Below are positions 16,750 through 25,553 of a stretch of DNA of 55,000 bases, one piece after another (within the stretch, counting starts at the first letter, position 1; each line of letters opens with the position of its first letter). Source of the stretch: Heyndrickxia shackletonii (GTDB taxonomy: Bacteria; Bacillota; Bacilli; Bacillales; Bacillaceae_C); the NCBI RefSeq assembly GCF_001420715.1, contig NZ_LJJC01000015.1, forward strand, positions 641,836 to 696,835. The letters run 5' to 3'. The position numbers and the translations under genes are program-made. The notes beneath the pieces are model-generated. The model saw nothing but the letters and a program-made list of their open reading frames with translations, did not search any database and was not told the origin of the DNA.

Positions 16750-17799
16750 TCAAATTCCTACAGTATTCATTAAAACTACGCGATACCCATCCGGGTCCTC
16801 AATGGTAATTCCACCGCGATCCCAATATGGATTTTCCGACGGCACTTGACGATATCCCATTCTCAATAATCGTTCCGCCATTTCATTCCACATAAAAGTA
16901 TCTGCTATATAAAAGACAAGCAACTGATCTTCTGGCGGATGCGGAATTGGCTTTCCACTTTCATGCTGTGTAAATTCCAAATGATAACTCTTATCGGGAA
17001 TGCCGAACATCACACCCTCATACCCTTCATGTTTTTGAAACTCGCCTACTTTTTGGAGACCTAATCCTTTCCCGTAAAACTCAATAATCTTCTCCATCTG
17101 GTTCGTGGGTCTTGCGATTCGGAATTGAACAGCTGGAACTAGCGTCGACCATTCTTTTCTTACAGTGATTTCATATGGAAGAGTTGGGTGAGTTAAATAA
17201 GCTTCCGTATTTCCACTGACTACAAGTTTAATAGGATGCACTTCTGCAGGACGATCTGTCGGATACCAGTTCCGTCCGATTTTCACTAACACACCTACCC
17301 CCTCTTCCTTTCCAAAAAAGGAAAAAGAGTCCTGCTCAATCTTATATTGATTTTCTATATACGGAGAAAGAAAATCACGTAATTCATAGATATTTGTGCT
17401 AGGCATACCAATTTCCCCTACTCTATACCAACCATCGGACTCCTCTTCCCCTTGTTGAAACGGCCTCTCCAAAATCTCTAGAATATTTCCATCCGGATCA
17501 TAAAAGTACGCCTGTTTTCCTTTCCAATACATGCTTGTTTCTCCTTCTTCGTTGGATAGGAGTAATTTTTCTTTTTCCAAACGGTTATATATTTCATCAA
17601 AAAAAGCAGATCCTAAATGGAAACATACATGGTAGTATGGCTGCGCATCATCTTTCTCAAAATAAACTCTTGTTGTTCCGGCTAAAACGGCAAAGCTTCT
17701 CTCATCCTCATAAACTAGCTGCATTTGTAAAAGATTTGTATAAAACTTTTTCATTTTTTCTAAGTAATATGCTTTTAACTGTACTCGGTAAATTTTCAT
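16750..17799 (-). CDS. Fused double VOC-family protein (glyoxalase/dioxygenase fold; C-terminal half YycE-like)
   Basis: A 349-residue protein made of two vicinal-oxygen-chelate parts. Residues 1-112 are one VOC domain (FYDPDGNILEILE), followed by a region to about 210. Residues from about 222 to 349 match the free-standing B. subtilis YycE: QFRIARPTNQMEKIIEFYGK, YHLEFTQHESG and DPDGYRVVLMN. It thus looks like a natural fusion of two genes. VOC proteins are metal-dependent lyases, dioxygenases or drug-binding proteins; the substrate is unknown. The ATG follows GAAGGGGG. It is monocistronic, or starts an operon that ends at the 52-bp repeats. Confidence 0.82.
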   Translation of the reverse strand: MKIYRVQLKAYYLEKMKKFYTNLLQMQLVYEDERSFAVLAGTTRVYFEKDDAQPYYHVCFHLGSAFFDEIYNRLEKEKLLLSNEEGETSMYWKGKQAYFYDPDGNILEILERPFQQGEEESDGWYRVGEIGMPSTNIYELRDFLSPYIENQYKIEQDSFSFFGKEEGVGVLVKIGRNWYPTDRPAEVHPIKLVVSGNTEAYLTHPTLPYEITVRKEWSTLVPAVQFRIARPTNQMEKIIEFYGKGLGLQKVGEFQKHEGYEGVMFGIPDKSYHLEFTQHESGKPIPHPPEDQLLVFYIADTFMWNEMAERLLRMGYRQVPSENPYWDRGGITIEDPDGYRVVLMNTVGI

Positions 17800-17864
17800 G
17801 ATTATTCCCCCTTCATCTCAAAAACAAGCATCCCAACACTTTGTTGAAATGCCTGAGCATTCAA

Positions 17865-17987
17865 TTATTTTCCTTCGTATTGTCTCTCGTTTTTCCTTTG
17901 GAAATATCCCCATCTGTGGCGATTCTTTCTCACCATATCCTGCTCGATTAATTTAGCAATCTCTATTTGTTCATACGAAAATAACAT
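17865..17987 (-). CDS. Small hypothetical protein (40 aa)
   Basis: A short frame read on the minus strand: MLFSYEQIEIAKLIEQDM, then a basic stretch ending RKNERQYEGK. GGAGGG lies 6 bases before the ATG, a convincing site for so short a gene. The product is strongly amphipathic (acidic helix, then basic tail). It lies upstream of and in line with the VOC gene and could share its transcript. I do not recognise a named family. Confidence 0.55.
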   Translation of the reverse strand: MLFSYEQIEIAKLIEQDMVRKNRHRWGYFQRKNERQYEGK

Positions 17988-18248
17988 ATTGATCCCTCCA
18001 TAAAATTTTTAAATTGGATTTTAATGACAAACTTTATTTTTATTTAGTAACATTCAGCTTCGTTTCGATTTGTATTCCATAGCTATATATTAATCTTTAC
18101 CCAAAAAATCCGAATCCACACATTGATTGAACTTATTTCAAACTTTAGTCGTAGAAATGTCATTCGGAAGGTGGAGAAGAAATGTTCATAAGACTGATGG
18201 AATTAGTAAAGGAGAAACTTGACTAATAAAGGACATTTTAGGTTTATT

Positions 18249-18717
18249 CTTCATACATTTCGCGACGGACTCCCTGAGTTTTTCTTTTGCGATTTTTGTC
18301 CTTCATCCCTCCGATGAACGACATCTGGAGCTTTTCCTTTTGCTTTTTTGTCCTTCATCCCTCTGATGAAGGACATCTGGTGCATTTCCTTTTACGTTTT
18401 TGTTCTTCATCCCTCTGATGAAGGACATCTGAAGCTTTTCCTTTTGCATTTTCGTCCTTCATCCCTTCGATGAACGACATCCGGTGCTGTTCCTTTTGCG
18501 TTTTTGTCCTTCATCCCTCCGATGAACGACATCCGGAGCTTTTCCTTTTGCATTTTCGTCCTTCATCCCACCGATGAATGACACCTGGAGCTTTTCCTTT
18601 TGCTTTTTTGTCCTTCATCCCTTCGATGAACGACATCCGGAGCTTTTCCTTTTGCAATTTTGTCTTTGATACCGTTGATGGAGGAATCTGCAGGTTCCTA
18701 TTTTTCGAAAAAATTCC
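18249..18717. repeat. 52-bp tandem hairpin array, locus 2 (seven good units, two worn ends)
   Basis: The word CTTCATCCC recurs at 18301, 18353, 18405, 18457, 18509, 18561 and 18613, always 52 bases apart, with degenerate units at 18249 and 18665. Each unit holds GTCCTTCATC, a 5-base loop and GATGAAGGAC or GATGAACGAC (a 10-bp stem, perfect in some copies), then a pyrimidine-rich spacer. Because 52 is not a multiple of 3 it is not coding. Unlike CRISPR, the whole unit is conserved. The rest of 17988-18746 shows no gene. Confidence 0.9.
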
Positions 18718-18746
18718 TTTTGGAGCGATAACAAAATAAGCAAAAA

Positions 18747-19190
18747 ATGGTAAGCGGAGAATTATCTAACGCTGCAGACCCGTATTAGCACAAGAACGGA
18801 AACTCCCACCGATTACAAGATCGTATAATTATACTTTTGAAATAGAACTAGATATGCCGGATACCTTAATAAAAGAGTTATTTGGAGAACTTACCTTCAG
18901 ATGTAATTATGGCTACAAAATTTACGTGGGCGAAAATTTTTATGATAATTTTCGATTGAGGTACGAATCAAAGATAACCGTATGATGGCTCCAGGTGTGC
19001 ATATATACACTGCGATGCGCCCGCTGAATCCCAATGAATTTCGGGTTTAGAGCATGGTAAAGCTGAATCGGTGATAATGTTTGGAATGACAGGCGAAGTG
19101 TGGCAATAATGTCATTACTTCTGGGGTTGTGGTTACAAAGAATGTGGTAATCAGGGGAAACCCTGCCTAAGTGATTAATAGAGAGCTTTT
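18747..19190 (+). pseudogene. Maltose O-acetyltransferase (maa-like) pseudogene
   Basis: Broken pieces of a hexapeptide-repeat acetyltransferase can be read in order on the plus strand: MVSGELSNAADPY at 18747 then a stop, LIKELFGELTF and CNYGYKIYVGENFYDNF in another frame near 18865-18950, MMAPGVHIYTA near 18980, and VITSGVVVTKNV with GNPA-stop-VI near 19110-19185. Stops and frameshifts occur throughout. The intact family acetylates sugars such as maltose or glucose. The gene is dead and lies between the 52-bp array and yhcZ. Confidence 0.85.
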
Positions 19191-19267
19191 TAGAAATAGT
19201 TGGGAGCATCGATACAATGGGAGAAACTAAGAACCAAGATCTCCCCTCCATTTCTTTTATAAATCCC

Positions 19268-19909
19268 TTACTCAAACATCCCGGAGCGCACAGCAAATAA
19301 AGCTGCTTGTGTACGGTCCGCTAAGTCCAGCTTGGATAAAATATTGGTTATATGTGTTTTCACTGTTTTTTCTGTAATATATAGGGAGGCTGCAATTTCT
19401 TTATTGCTTTTGCCATTTACGATTTCTTTTAACACCTCTAATTCGCGCTTCGTTAATTCATCCATCGGCATCCGTTCCGTTTTGGATTTGGTCAAATTTT
19501 CCACCAACAGCGTGGTTGCTTTTGGATGAAGCTGTTTTTCTCCCCGCATAATCGCTTCGATGGAATGAACTAATTTATCCGGTTCAATATCCTTTAATTG
19601 ATAACCTGACGCCCCCGCTTCCATCGCCGGAATAACATGATCCTGATCAGAAAAGCTAGTCAAAATTAGGATTTTCATATCCTCATATTTTTCTTTAATT
19701 GCTTTTGTTGCCTCAATTCCGTTCATTACTGGCATATCCAGATCCATTAGAATAAGATCAGGCAACAGTTCTGCTGCTTTTTCAATCGCTTCTTTTCCAT
19801 CTTTTGCTTCTCCTACAATGTCCAAACCCTTTTGTGTCTTTAAAAAGAAGACAAGTCCACGTCTGACTACATGATGATCATCAGCAATAAGAATACGAAT
19901 TGCCATCAT
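19268..19909 (-). CDS. yhcZ: NarL/FixJ-family response regulator (YhcZ-like)
   Basis: A 213-residue response regulator. The receiver domain (1-120) has the acidic pocket ADD, the phospho-acceptor D56 in LMDLDMP and the Lys of YQLKD; the C-terminal LuxR-type helix-turn-helix (about 150-205) reads LTKRELEVLKEIVNGKSNKEIA. It is 9 bases behind the kinase gene, with AGGAGG in the gap, so the two are one operon. Length and partner match B. subtilis YhcZ. Confidence 0.9.
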   Translation of the reverse strand: MMAIRILIADDHHVVRRGLVFFLKTQKGLDIVGEAKDGKEAIEKAAELLPDLILMDLDMPVMNGIEATKAIKEKYEDMKILILTSFSDQDHVIPAMEAGASGYQLKDIEPDKLVHSIEAIMRGEKQLHPKATTLLVENLTKSKTERMPMDELTKRELEVLKEIVNGKSNKEIAASLYITEKTVKTHITNILSKLDLADRTQAALFAVRSGMFE

Positions 19910-19918
19910 AACCGCCTC

Positions 19919-21037
19919 CTAAATCGGTATTTTTATCTTAATTTGAGTGCCTTTACCAGGAGCGCTCGTTAAATGAAATGTACCATTTAAACTTTCCGCA
20001 CGTGTCTTCATACTTTTCAGACCGAGAGATGGTATCTCATTTTGCTCCATATAAACAAATCCACAGCCACGGTCCGTAATCTCCATTTCCACTTTATGAT
20101 TTGCAACCATTAAGCTCAAATCTACATCTGCACTTTGCGAGTGCTTTTTGCAATTCGCCAGTGCCTCTTGACCGATTCTCCAAAGGGCTTCTTCTACTTT
20201 TCCAGGCAAGCCCGCCACACCGCTAATTTTCGTTCGCATATTTAAATTCAGCATTTGTCCATACGCTTTTAAAGAACTGACAATTCCATGCTCCAGTCCA
20301 ATTGGCCGGAGCTGCCATATTAAGGCACGCATTTCTCCCAAGGCTTCCTGCGCTAAATCCTGCAAATAAGAAAAAGTTTCTTTTATTCCTTCATCATCTG
20401 TCATTTCCATCCCCCCACGCGCTGTAAGGCTTAGGGAAAAAAGCAGTTGATTAACCGAATCATGAAGGTCGCGTGCCAACCGATTACGTTCCGCAATTAA
20501 TGCTGTTTCCTGTTCTTTTTGACTCAACCTAATCCGTTTCAATGCGGTTCCTATTTGAAAAGCAACAGACTCTAATAATGCCAACTCACTTGGTTCGAAG
20601 GTTGTTTTATTAGGAGAACCGACGTTTAATATCCCAAATTTTTCATCTCCCGCCCGGAGTGGAACAGTGGCATGGTGAGTGAGTCCATTTGTTGCACCGC
20701 TTTTAATTGCCAAAGCATCTTCAATACGCTTGCATTCTATTATATTTGTAGCTTTATGAAGACGCCCAATATTGTAGCGATTTATACACCAGCATTCTCC
20801 ACTGCACATTGGGCTGCAGTCGTTAAGGGAAAGAGCCGGGGGTAAGGACTCTTTCGCAACAAGTCGATATCCCCCGTCACCATCTACCAGGAACATCCAA
20901 CCAATTTCAAGCCCAGTGACATTCAATAATTTATTTAAAACTTCCGGCAGCATCTTCTCTACCTCGGTGCTTTCGTTTAAAAGTTCTGCAATCTCCTTTA
21001 GAATAAGCAGTTCCGAATTCTGGATTATTTTAGACAA
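19919..21037 (-). CDS. yhcY: GAF-domain sensor histidine kinase with Cys cluster (YhcY/AirS-like)
   Basis: A soluble sensor kinase of about 372 residues. A GAF domain occupies about 15-170, then the HisKA_3 dimerisation helix with the phospho-acceptor His in ARDLHDSVNQ (near 192), then an ATPase domain with WRIGQEALANCKKHS and G-rich boxes. The GAF domain carries C-x3-C-x3-C-x-C (CSPMCSGECWC, near 74-84). In S. aureus AirS the related sensor holds an oxygen- and redox-sensitive 2Fe-2S cluster on Cys residues; the same role here is inference. The TTG at 21037 follows GGAGGGAG. Confidence 0.9.
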   Translation of the reverse strand: MSKIIQNSELLILKEIAELLNESTEVEKMLPEVLNKLLNVTGLEIGWMFLVDGDGGYRLVAKESLPPALSLNDCSPMCSGECWCINRYNIGRLHKATNIIECKRIEDALAIKSGATNGLTHHATVPLRAGDEKFGILNVGSPNKTTFEPSELALLESVAFQIGTALKRIRLSQKEQETALIAERNRLARDLHDSVNQLLFSLSLTARGGMEMTDDEGIKETFSYLQDLAQEALGEMRALIWQLRPIGLEHGIVSSLKAYGQMLNLNMRTKISGVAGLPGKVEEALWRIGQEALANCKKHSQSADVDLSLMVANHKVEMEITDRGCGFVYMEQNEIPSLGLKSMKTRAESLNGTFHLTSAPGKGTQIKIKIPI

Positions 21038-21147
21038 CGGTACTCCCTCCATGATCTTTAAACCTTATGTTATCAAGTATTTGAAACGGTTACCTCAGCA
21101 AATTGGCTAAAGTCTTTTTACGACTAAGGTCGTAGGTTTGGCTGATT

Positions 21148-21212
21148 CGCGGGATTATATCGGAAATTGGCGGGATAATCGTAAAATCTCGCGGGATTAT
21201 TCATCCTTTTAG
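21148..21212. repeat. Three 21-bp tandem repeats (GCGGGATTAT family)
   Basis: CGGGAT recurs at 21150, 21171 and 21192, 21 bases apart, within CGCGGGATTATATCGG, GGCGGGATAATCG and CGCGGGATTATTC. It lies in the 325-base gap between yhcY and the methyltransferase gene, which otherwise shows no gene. Confidence 0.7.
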
Positions 21213-21362
21213 CAAAATTGCTGCAAGTTCGGCAGGAATTAGCCATGTGCAAAGATTGATATAGCTAAACATGGCGGCATAAATGTAAAGATTCGCTGAA
21301 AAATATCAAAATTTCACTCATGGCAATCGAAACTTATTTTCCTAAAATAAACATCACTGCTG

Positions 21363-22121
21363 CTATCCCTTTTTCGTAGCCTTAATAATCATCGTTGTTG
21401 GAAATTTCTTAGCTTTATAGAGCGAATAATAACGGTCAGACACTTCTGTTTCCACTGAGTCAAAGTTAGATGATACATCACTTTCTATCACTGCATCAAT
21501 CGTAAACCCCACTTTGATCAATTCATTTATGTATGTACTCATTTTGCGCTTGTGGATGACCATTGGTGCGTCTTCGCCCTTGAATGTTTTGTACACTTCC
21601 GTTTCTTCTTGCTGGTAGGAGTCATGAAGATAGATCCGCCCATTTTCGCTTTTTAAATGAGGATATAAAGGATGATCCCAGCTAAAAATAAAGCTGCCTC
21701 CATGCTTCAAATACGAATAAATCAATTGAAAGGTCCTTGCTAAATCCGTCGTCCATCCAATTGCATAAATGGAATAGACATAGTCAAAATACTCTTTTGG
21801 CAGACCGATATCTTCCTCCATCGGAGCGCAGTACAATTTTGGATTCAGGTTTCCCAATGTAACTTCCGCCGTTCTTTTTTGCTCTTCCGAAATATCAACG
21901 CCCCATAACTCATTCGCGCCCTTGCAGGCCATGTACAATAAGGAATGCCCGCTCCCATATCCAATATCTAAAACTCTCTTATTCTGCATATCATCAAAAA
22001 GGCGCAACTCATCCTCTGTTTGTGCAAAAGGTCCATAGCTCGGTAATGCGTCTACTCCGTTAAAATGGTGGGCTACTTTGTCCCAGCTTTGTTTGTTTTG
22101 ATCTAAAATTTGTTTTATCAT
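21363..22121 (-). CDS. Class I SAM-dependent methyltransferase
   Basis: A 252-residue Rossmann-fold methyltransferase. Motif I is VLDIGYGSGHSLL, motif II ELWGVDISEEQ, and post I acidic residues are in place; a Trp-rich WDHPLYPH segment follows in the substrate half. The substrate cannot be told from sequence. The ATG at 22121 has AGGGG ahead; a longer in-frame start lies before the ribosome site. It has no obvious operon partner. Confidence 0.85.
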   Translation of the reverse strand: MIKQILDQNKQSWDKVAHHFNGVDALPSYGPFAQTEDELRLFDDMQNKRVLDIGYGSGHSLLYMACKGANELWGVDISEEQKRTAEVTLGNLNPKLYCAPMEEDIGLPKEYFDYVYSIYAIGWTTDLARTFQLIYSYLKHGGSFIFSWDHPLYPHLKSENGRIYLHDSYQQEETEVYKTFKGEDAPMVIHKRKMSTYINELIKVGFTIDAVIESDVSSNFDSVETEVSDRYYSLYKAKKFPTTMIIKATKKG

Positions 22122-22408
22122 GTTTATCCCCTCCATCGGTTCCTATTCGATATCGGGGTGAAAATACCTTTTTTCCATTTCTCTCTATTTTTCTATAAAA
22201 TAGAGAAGAAAGGATGCGCAAAATTTGAAGTGCCATTTCACTTCGTAATCTTTTGAAACACAGAGCTGATGCCCTCTTATCGTAGGGAGAAGACGTAGAA
22301 ATGCGTTAGCGATGATAAATGGCGCTAGACAGAGACTACACTGGTATTTTTCATATCTTTTATTTACATAGATTATTAAAAAAGATATCGGCAACCAGCG
22401 TTATCCAG

Positions 22409-23239
22409 TCACCGATCATTCACCATGTAATAAGGCTTATCCTCTTGTTCGAGAAGGGTTCTTATTTTGTTTTCAATCAAATCATAGTTTTCCATTGTAT
22501 TGAAATTCAAGCTTAAATAAACCACTTTTTGATCTATTTCGGATAATTCATCAAAAACTCGTTTATAAAGTGATTTATCATTTTTAAAGTGCAACTTAAA
22601 ATATAAGTCGAATTGTTCTATACAATTCCCTATCATGATACTTACATTCCGATATTTTTCTGCAAACCTACCTTCTACATCATAGTAATAGGACTTTACT
22701 ACGGGATAGTCTCTTTTTTCATACAAGGAAGCGAGTGGGTGTCCCGGGTAAAGGTATGGTTTTTGAGCACTGCCATGATGTGTGACATACCCATGGCGAA
22801 ACCCAAATCTTTCTATCATAATAGTTGTAAGTATTCGTTCAAAAGAAGACATATTTAGTTTTACATAGTCTTTATCTGTTGGATCAATAGCATGTGGAAT
22901 TTCTACATCCGTTTGCACCCATACTTCTCTTTTGGAAAAAGTAACAGGCAGATAAATCGGTAACATAAAACGAAAAGGGCATCGATACTTTTCCCCGGGT
23001 TTCATTATCAGGTTAACAGGAATGGTAAAGGAGTAACACGGATAGGCTTCCGTTCTATTTTTTGCAACACGAAATCTTCTCATCAAATAAATATGGATAT
23101 TGCGTACTTCTTGTTCTCGAATTCCTCCTTTTAAAACGACTTCCCCTTCAAATGGATCACCGAGTGCAAATTCATCCTTCGATAGAATGGTATCAACTTT
23201 TACATTTCCAATCATGTTTGAAATGATTTTTTTCAACAT
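22409..23239 (-). CDS. Spo0M-family sporulation-control protein
   Basis: A 276-residue Spo0M-domain protein with an arrestin-like beta-sandwich. The N-terminal block GNVKVDTILSKDEFALGDPFEGEV matches B. subtilis Spo0M, as do PFRFMLP and VWVQTDVEIPHAIDPTDKDY. B. subtilis Spo0M influences sporulation and cell shape. The C-terminal half is more diverged and slightly longer, so this may be a paralog rather than the ortholog. The ATG is 14 bases behind a GGGGGAG-type site. It is monocistronic. Confidence 0.85.
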   Translation of the reverse strand: MLKKIISNMIGNVKVDTILSKDEFALGDPFEGEVVLKGGIREQEVRNIHIYLMRRFRVAKNRTEAYPCYSFTIPVNLIMKPGEKYRCPFRFMLPIYLPVTFSKREVWVQTDVEIPHAIDPTDKDYVKLNMSSFERILTTIMIERFGFRHGYVTHHGSAQKPYLYPGHPLASLYEKRDYPVVKSYYYDVEGRFAEKYRNVSIMIGNCIEQFDLYFKLHFKNDKSLYKRVFDELSEIDQKVVYLSLNFNTMENYDLIENKIRTLLEQEDKPYYMVNDR

Positions 23240-23367
23240 TTTACACTCCCCCTTTGTATGATTTTAATTCCCTCCGCCATTTTTTTCTATTATTATATAT
23301 AATTAGGAATAATGAATGAAGAATACGGCGATAATATTTGCATTTTTCAAATAAGGGGGATGGATAG

Positions 23368-23889
23368 ATGGAGCGTATTATGGTAATTGGTGTTTCCTCT
23401 GGTGTCGGAAAGTCTACATTTGCGAGAAAACTAGGAGAAATCTTGAATAAAAAAGTATATCATTTGGATTCCTACTATTGGAAACCGGGATGGGTTGAAT
23501 CCTCATTAGAAGAATTTCGACATGCCCAAAAGGAAATCGTCAAAAATGACCAGTGGATCATCGAAGGAAATTATAGTAATTCTTTTGATATTCGCGCAGA
23601 ATCTGCTGATACCATTATTTATCTCGAGCTTCCTTTAGCAGTTTGCCTTTATCGAGTATTAAAAAGATGGTTAATGAATATTGGCAGAACTCGCCCTGAC
23701 TTAGGAGAAGGATGCCCTGAAAAGATGGAGTGGACGTTTCTGAAATTTATCTATACAACTTACCATTCCCGGAAGAAGAAAATGGCAGAGCGTTTTCAAC
23801 TACTTGGTTCCGAAAAGACAATAATTGTGTTAAAAAATAAGAAAGCAATTCGGGAGTATCTTGAGAATATAGCATTAGGTTCTGCTTAG
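23368..23889 (+). CDS. P-loop nucleotide kinase-like protein (FlaR/topology modulation family)
   Basis: A 173-residue small kinase-fold protein with Walker A GVSSGVGKSTF at 8-18, then HLDSYYWKPGW and a lid-like Arg region (RWLMNIGRTRPD). Bacillus homologs are annotated as DNA topology modulation protein FlaR or adenylate kinase-like; the real substrate is not known. The ATG follows AAGGGGGATGG. It is divergent from Spo0M and shares the upstream gap with it. Confidence 0.82.
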   Translation: MERIMVIGVSSGVGKSTFARKLGEILNKKVYHLDSYYWKPGWVESSLEEFRHAQKEIVKNDQWIIEGNYSNSFDIRAESADTIIYLELPLAVCLYRVLKRWLMNIGRTRPDLGEGCPEKMEWTFLKFIYTTYHSRKKKMAERFQLLGSEKTIIVLKNKKAIREYLENIALGSA

Positions 23890-24019
23890 TGTGATGAAGC
23901 GGGGTATGTGCCACTTTTAAATTTTTACATTTGGGAACGGGCACGATTCTTCATGCCCGCTTACACGGCACAGCCCCAATATCCGGATTCATTTATACCA
24001 ACTGTTTCCCTTTTTACCA

Positions 24020-24694
24020 TTAATCCGATTTAATCCACACTCTTAGTGGTCCCAGTGAACCCCATCCGGATTTTTGTGCTAACTGAAGGTCGCTGCCATG
24101 CTCATATCCAACCATATACATACCAGGATATTCATTTGAAATGATTTTTGGAATTTCACTCCATAGATTTTCATTGTCATTTCCTATCGAAAATACATTA
24201 GATACTCCTACAACACCTGCATCCACATTGGCGATGAACCCTGAGATTTCTTCGTTGTTCTCTTGCATAAAAATCTTCACATTTTCATATTTTAATAGAT
24301 TCGGCTTGATCACATCTATCAAACCAGATTGCAAAGTCCAGTATGCTAAATCCCGTTCAGTCGAAATCACACTCCATTTTGTTTCAAGTGCCTCTGTATC
24401 AGAAATTGGCGCGTAATAAATCCATTCAGCAGCAAATAATTTTTTAAAACCATATGGTGACAGATCAAGATGTGCATAACTATCTTTGACACTACTGACT
24501 TTTCCTTTTTCACCAAAGAACTTATACTCCTCCATCGTTGCCTTCCTATTCACAGTTATAACCTCAGGGTAAAATGGAGGTGCTTCCGTTAGCAGTCCCC
24601 ATAGATTTTCCTTCCAAAAATATTCAATCCCATGCGTATCACAAACCATTTCACACCATGCAATATTATTCCGAACCGCTCTATCTACTTTCAA
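24020..24694 (-). CDS. Acetyltransferase-like (GNAT-fold) hypothetical protein
   Basis: A 224-residue protein. The C-terminal half (IFMQENNEEISGFIANVDAG, then VVGVSNVFSIG and a conserved MVGYEHGSDLQLAQKSGW) is laid out like a GNAT domain whose acetyl-CoA helix is followed by a neighbour-shape Gly/Trp end. The N-terminal half has no recognised domain. The start is TTG, overlapping the stop of the nucleotidyltransferase gene in TTGA, with AGGAG 9 bases before, so the two are translationally coupled. The pairing suggests a shared substrate, perhaps a drug or small molecule; this is inference. Confidence 0.7.
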   Translation of the reverse strand: MKVDRAVRNNIAWCEMVCDTHGIEYFWKENLWGLLTEAPPFYPEVITVNRKATMEEYKFFGEKGKVSSVKDSYAHLDLSPYGFKKLFAAEWIYYAPISDTEALETKWSVISTERDLAYWTLQSGLIDVIKPNLLKYENVKIFMQENNEEISGFIANVDAGVVGVSNVFSIGNDNENLWSEIPKIISNEYPGMYMVGYEHGSDLQLAQKSGWGSLGPLRVWIKSD

Positions 24695-25437
24695 ATATCC
24701 AAGCTCCTGTCTGTCCTATTTTCTTTTCCCAACGAAAACCCTTCGAATAACCTGCCTCCATAGGGCTCCAAAACTTTATCAGTCAAATCGATCACTCTGC
24801 TTTTATCACTATCTTGATAAAAGGCATCAAAAGCATTCACAAAATCCGCAGCAAATTTTTCATCATACTTCTTTAATGCCCTAATGATCCATTTTGAAGT
24901 CCCAATCCAACGGCCGTTAGTTCTTAAAACAAATTCATGAAGAAGATTGGCAAGAGTATTTGCTATAAATAATCCTTCTGCCCGATTTTGACAACCGATA
25001 AAATCATCCAGGACATCCGTTATAAAATAACGTTTCGACCGAATGGTTTCATCGGTCCATCTTTCTGGTCCCTCTTCCAGTATTGCCTTTGCTTCTTCTT
25101 TTATGGCATCCAGAATCCCTTCATCCTTAACAACTAGTCCCTCTGCTATCATTCTTTGCATAGAAGGCTTCGCATTTTTGTAATCCAGGTCAAAAAAATG
25201 CTTGTAGGAGCTTAAATTATGAACGAAAACCTCAATTGGCCATCCAAATTCTATAAATGATTCTCTATAGGAAGAGTTAATATTTTTATCGAATACAACA
25301 ATATCCAGGTCAGAGGTATCTGTTTCCTCCCCTCTAACCACACTGCCCGCTAAAACAGCCCCATCACAATTAGAAAAAAACTGATCAACGAACAGTGCAG
25401 CTGCTTCCATCGCCTTTAACCTTTTCATTGCAGTCAT
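24691..25437 (-). CDS. Nucleotidyltransferase-fold protein (coupled with the gene behind it)
   Basis: A polymerase beta-type nucleotidyltransferase of about 248 residues. Motif AGSVVRGEETDTSDLDIVVF contains the GS pair and the metal-binding D-x-D. The long helical C-terminal part resembles the helper domain of aminoglycoside nucleotidyltransferases. The GTG at 25446 is possible; the ATG at 25437 has GGGGTG at workable spacing. It forms a two-gene operon with the acetyltransferase-like gene. A terminator-like hairpin lies in its leader (25518-25553). Confidence 0.8.
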   Translation of the reverse strand: MTAMKRLKAMEAAALFVDQFFSNCDGAVLAGSVVRGEETDTSDLDIVVFDKNINSSYRESFIEFGWPIEVFVHNLSSYKHFFDLDYKNAKPSMQRMIAEGLVVKDEGILDAIKEEAKAILEEGPERWTDETIRSKRYFITDVLDDFIGCQNRAEGLFIANTLANLLHEFVLRTNGRWIGTSKWIIRALKKYDEKFAADFVNAFDAFYQDSDKSRVIDLTDKVLEPYGGRLFEGFSLGKENRTDRSLDI

Positions 25438-25517
25438 GATCCTCACCCCGTTTATTTCCGAATAACAGTTTATTCGTTAAAAGATCGTGTTTTCCCTTCT
25501 TACTAGAATTACCCCAT

Positions 25518-25553
25518 AAAAAAAGAGTTGCTGATTCAATTAATCCTCAACTC
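25518..25553 (-). terminator. Leader hairpin with T-run ahead of the nucleotidyltransferase gene (attenuator candidate)
   Basis: On the minus strand GAGTTG pairs with CAACTC, with inner GATT/AATC pairs, followed by TTTTTTT. It lies about 80 bases before the start codon rather than after a gene. A second GGGAGTTG just upstream (near 25595) could pair with the same CAACTC arm. The rest of 25438-25765 shows no gene. Confidence 0.6.

Noticed and set aside
18181-18225. Thirteen-codon frame starting MFIRLMELVKEKLD with AAGGTGGAG ahead
   Set aside because: Too short to support from sequence alone, and it runs straight into the repeat region.
18249-18717. CRISPR-like appearance of the 52-bp array
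   Set aside because: The entire 52-base unit is conserved, with no unique spacers, and no cas gene is in the window. It is an ordinary tandem array of hairpin units.
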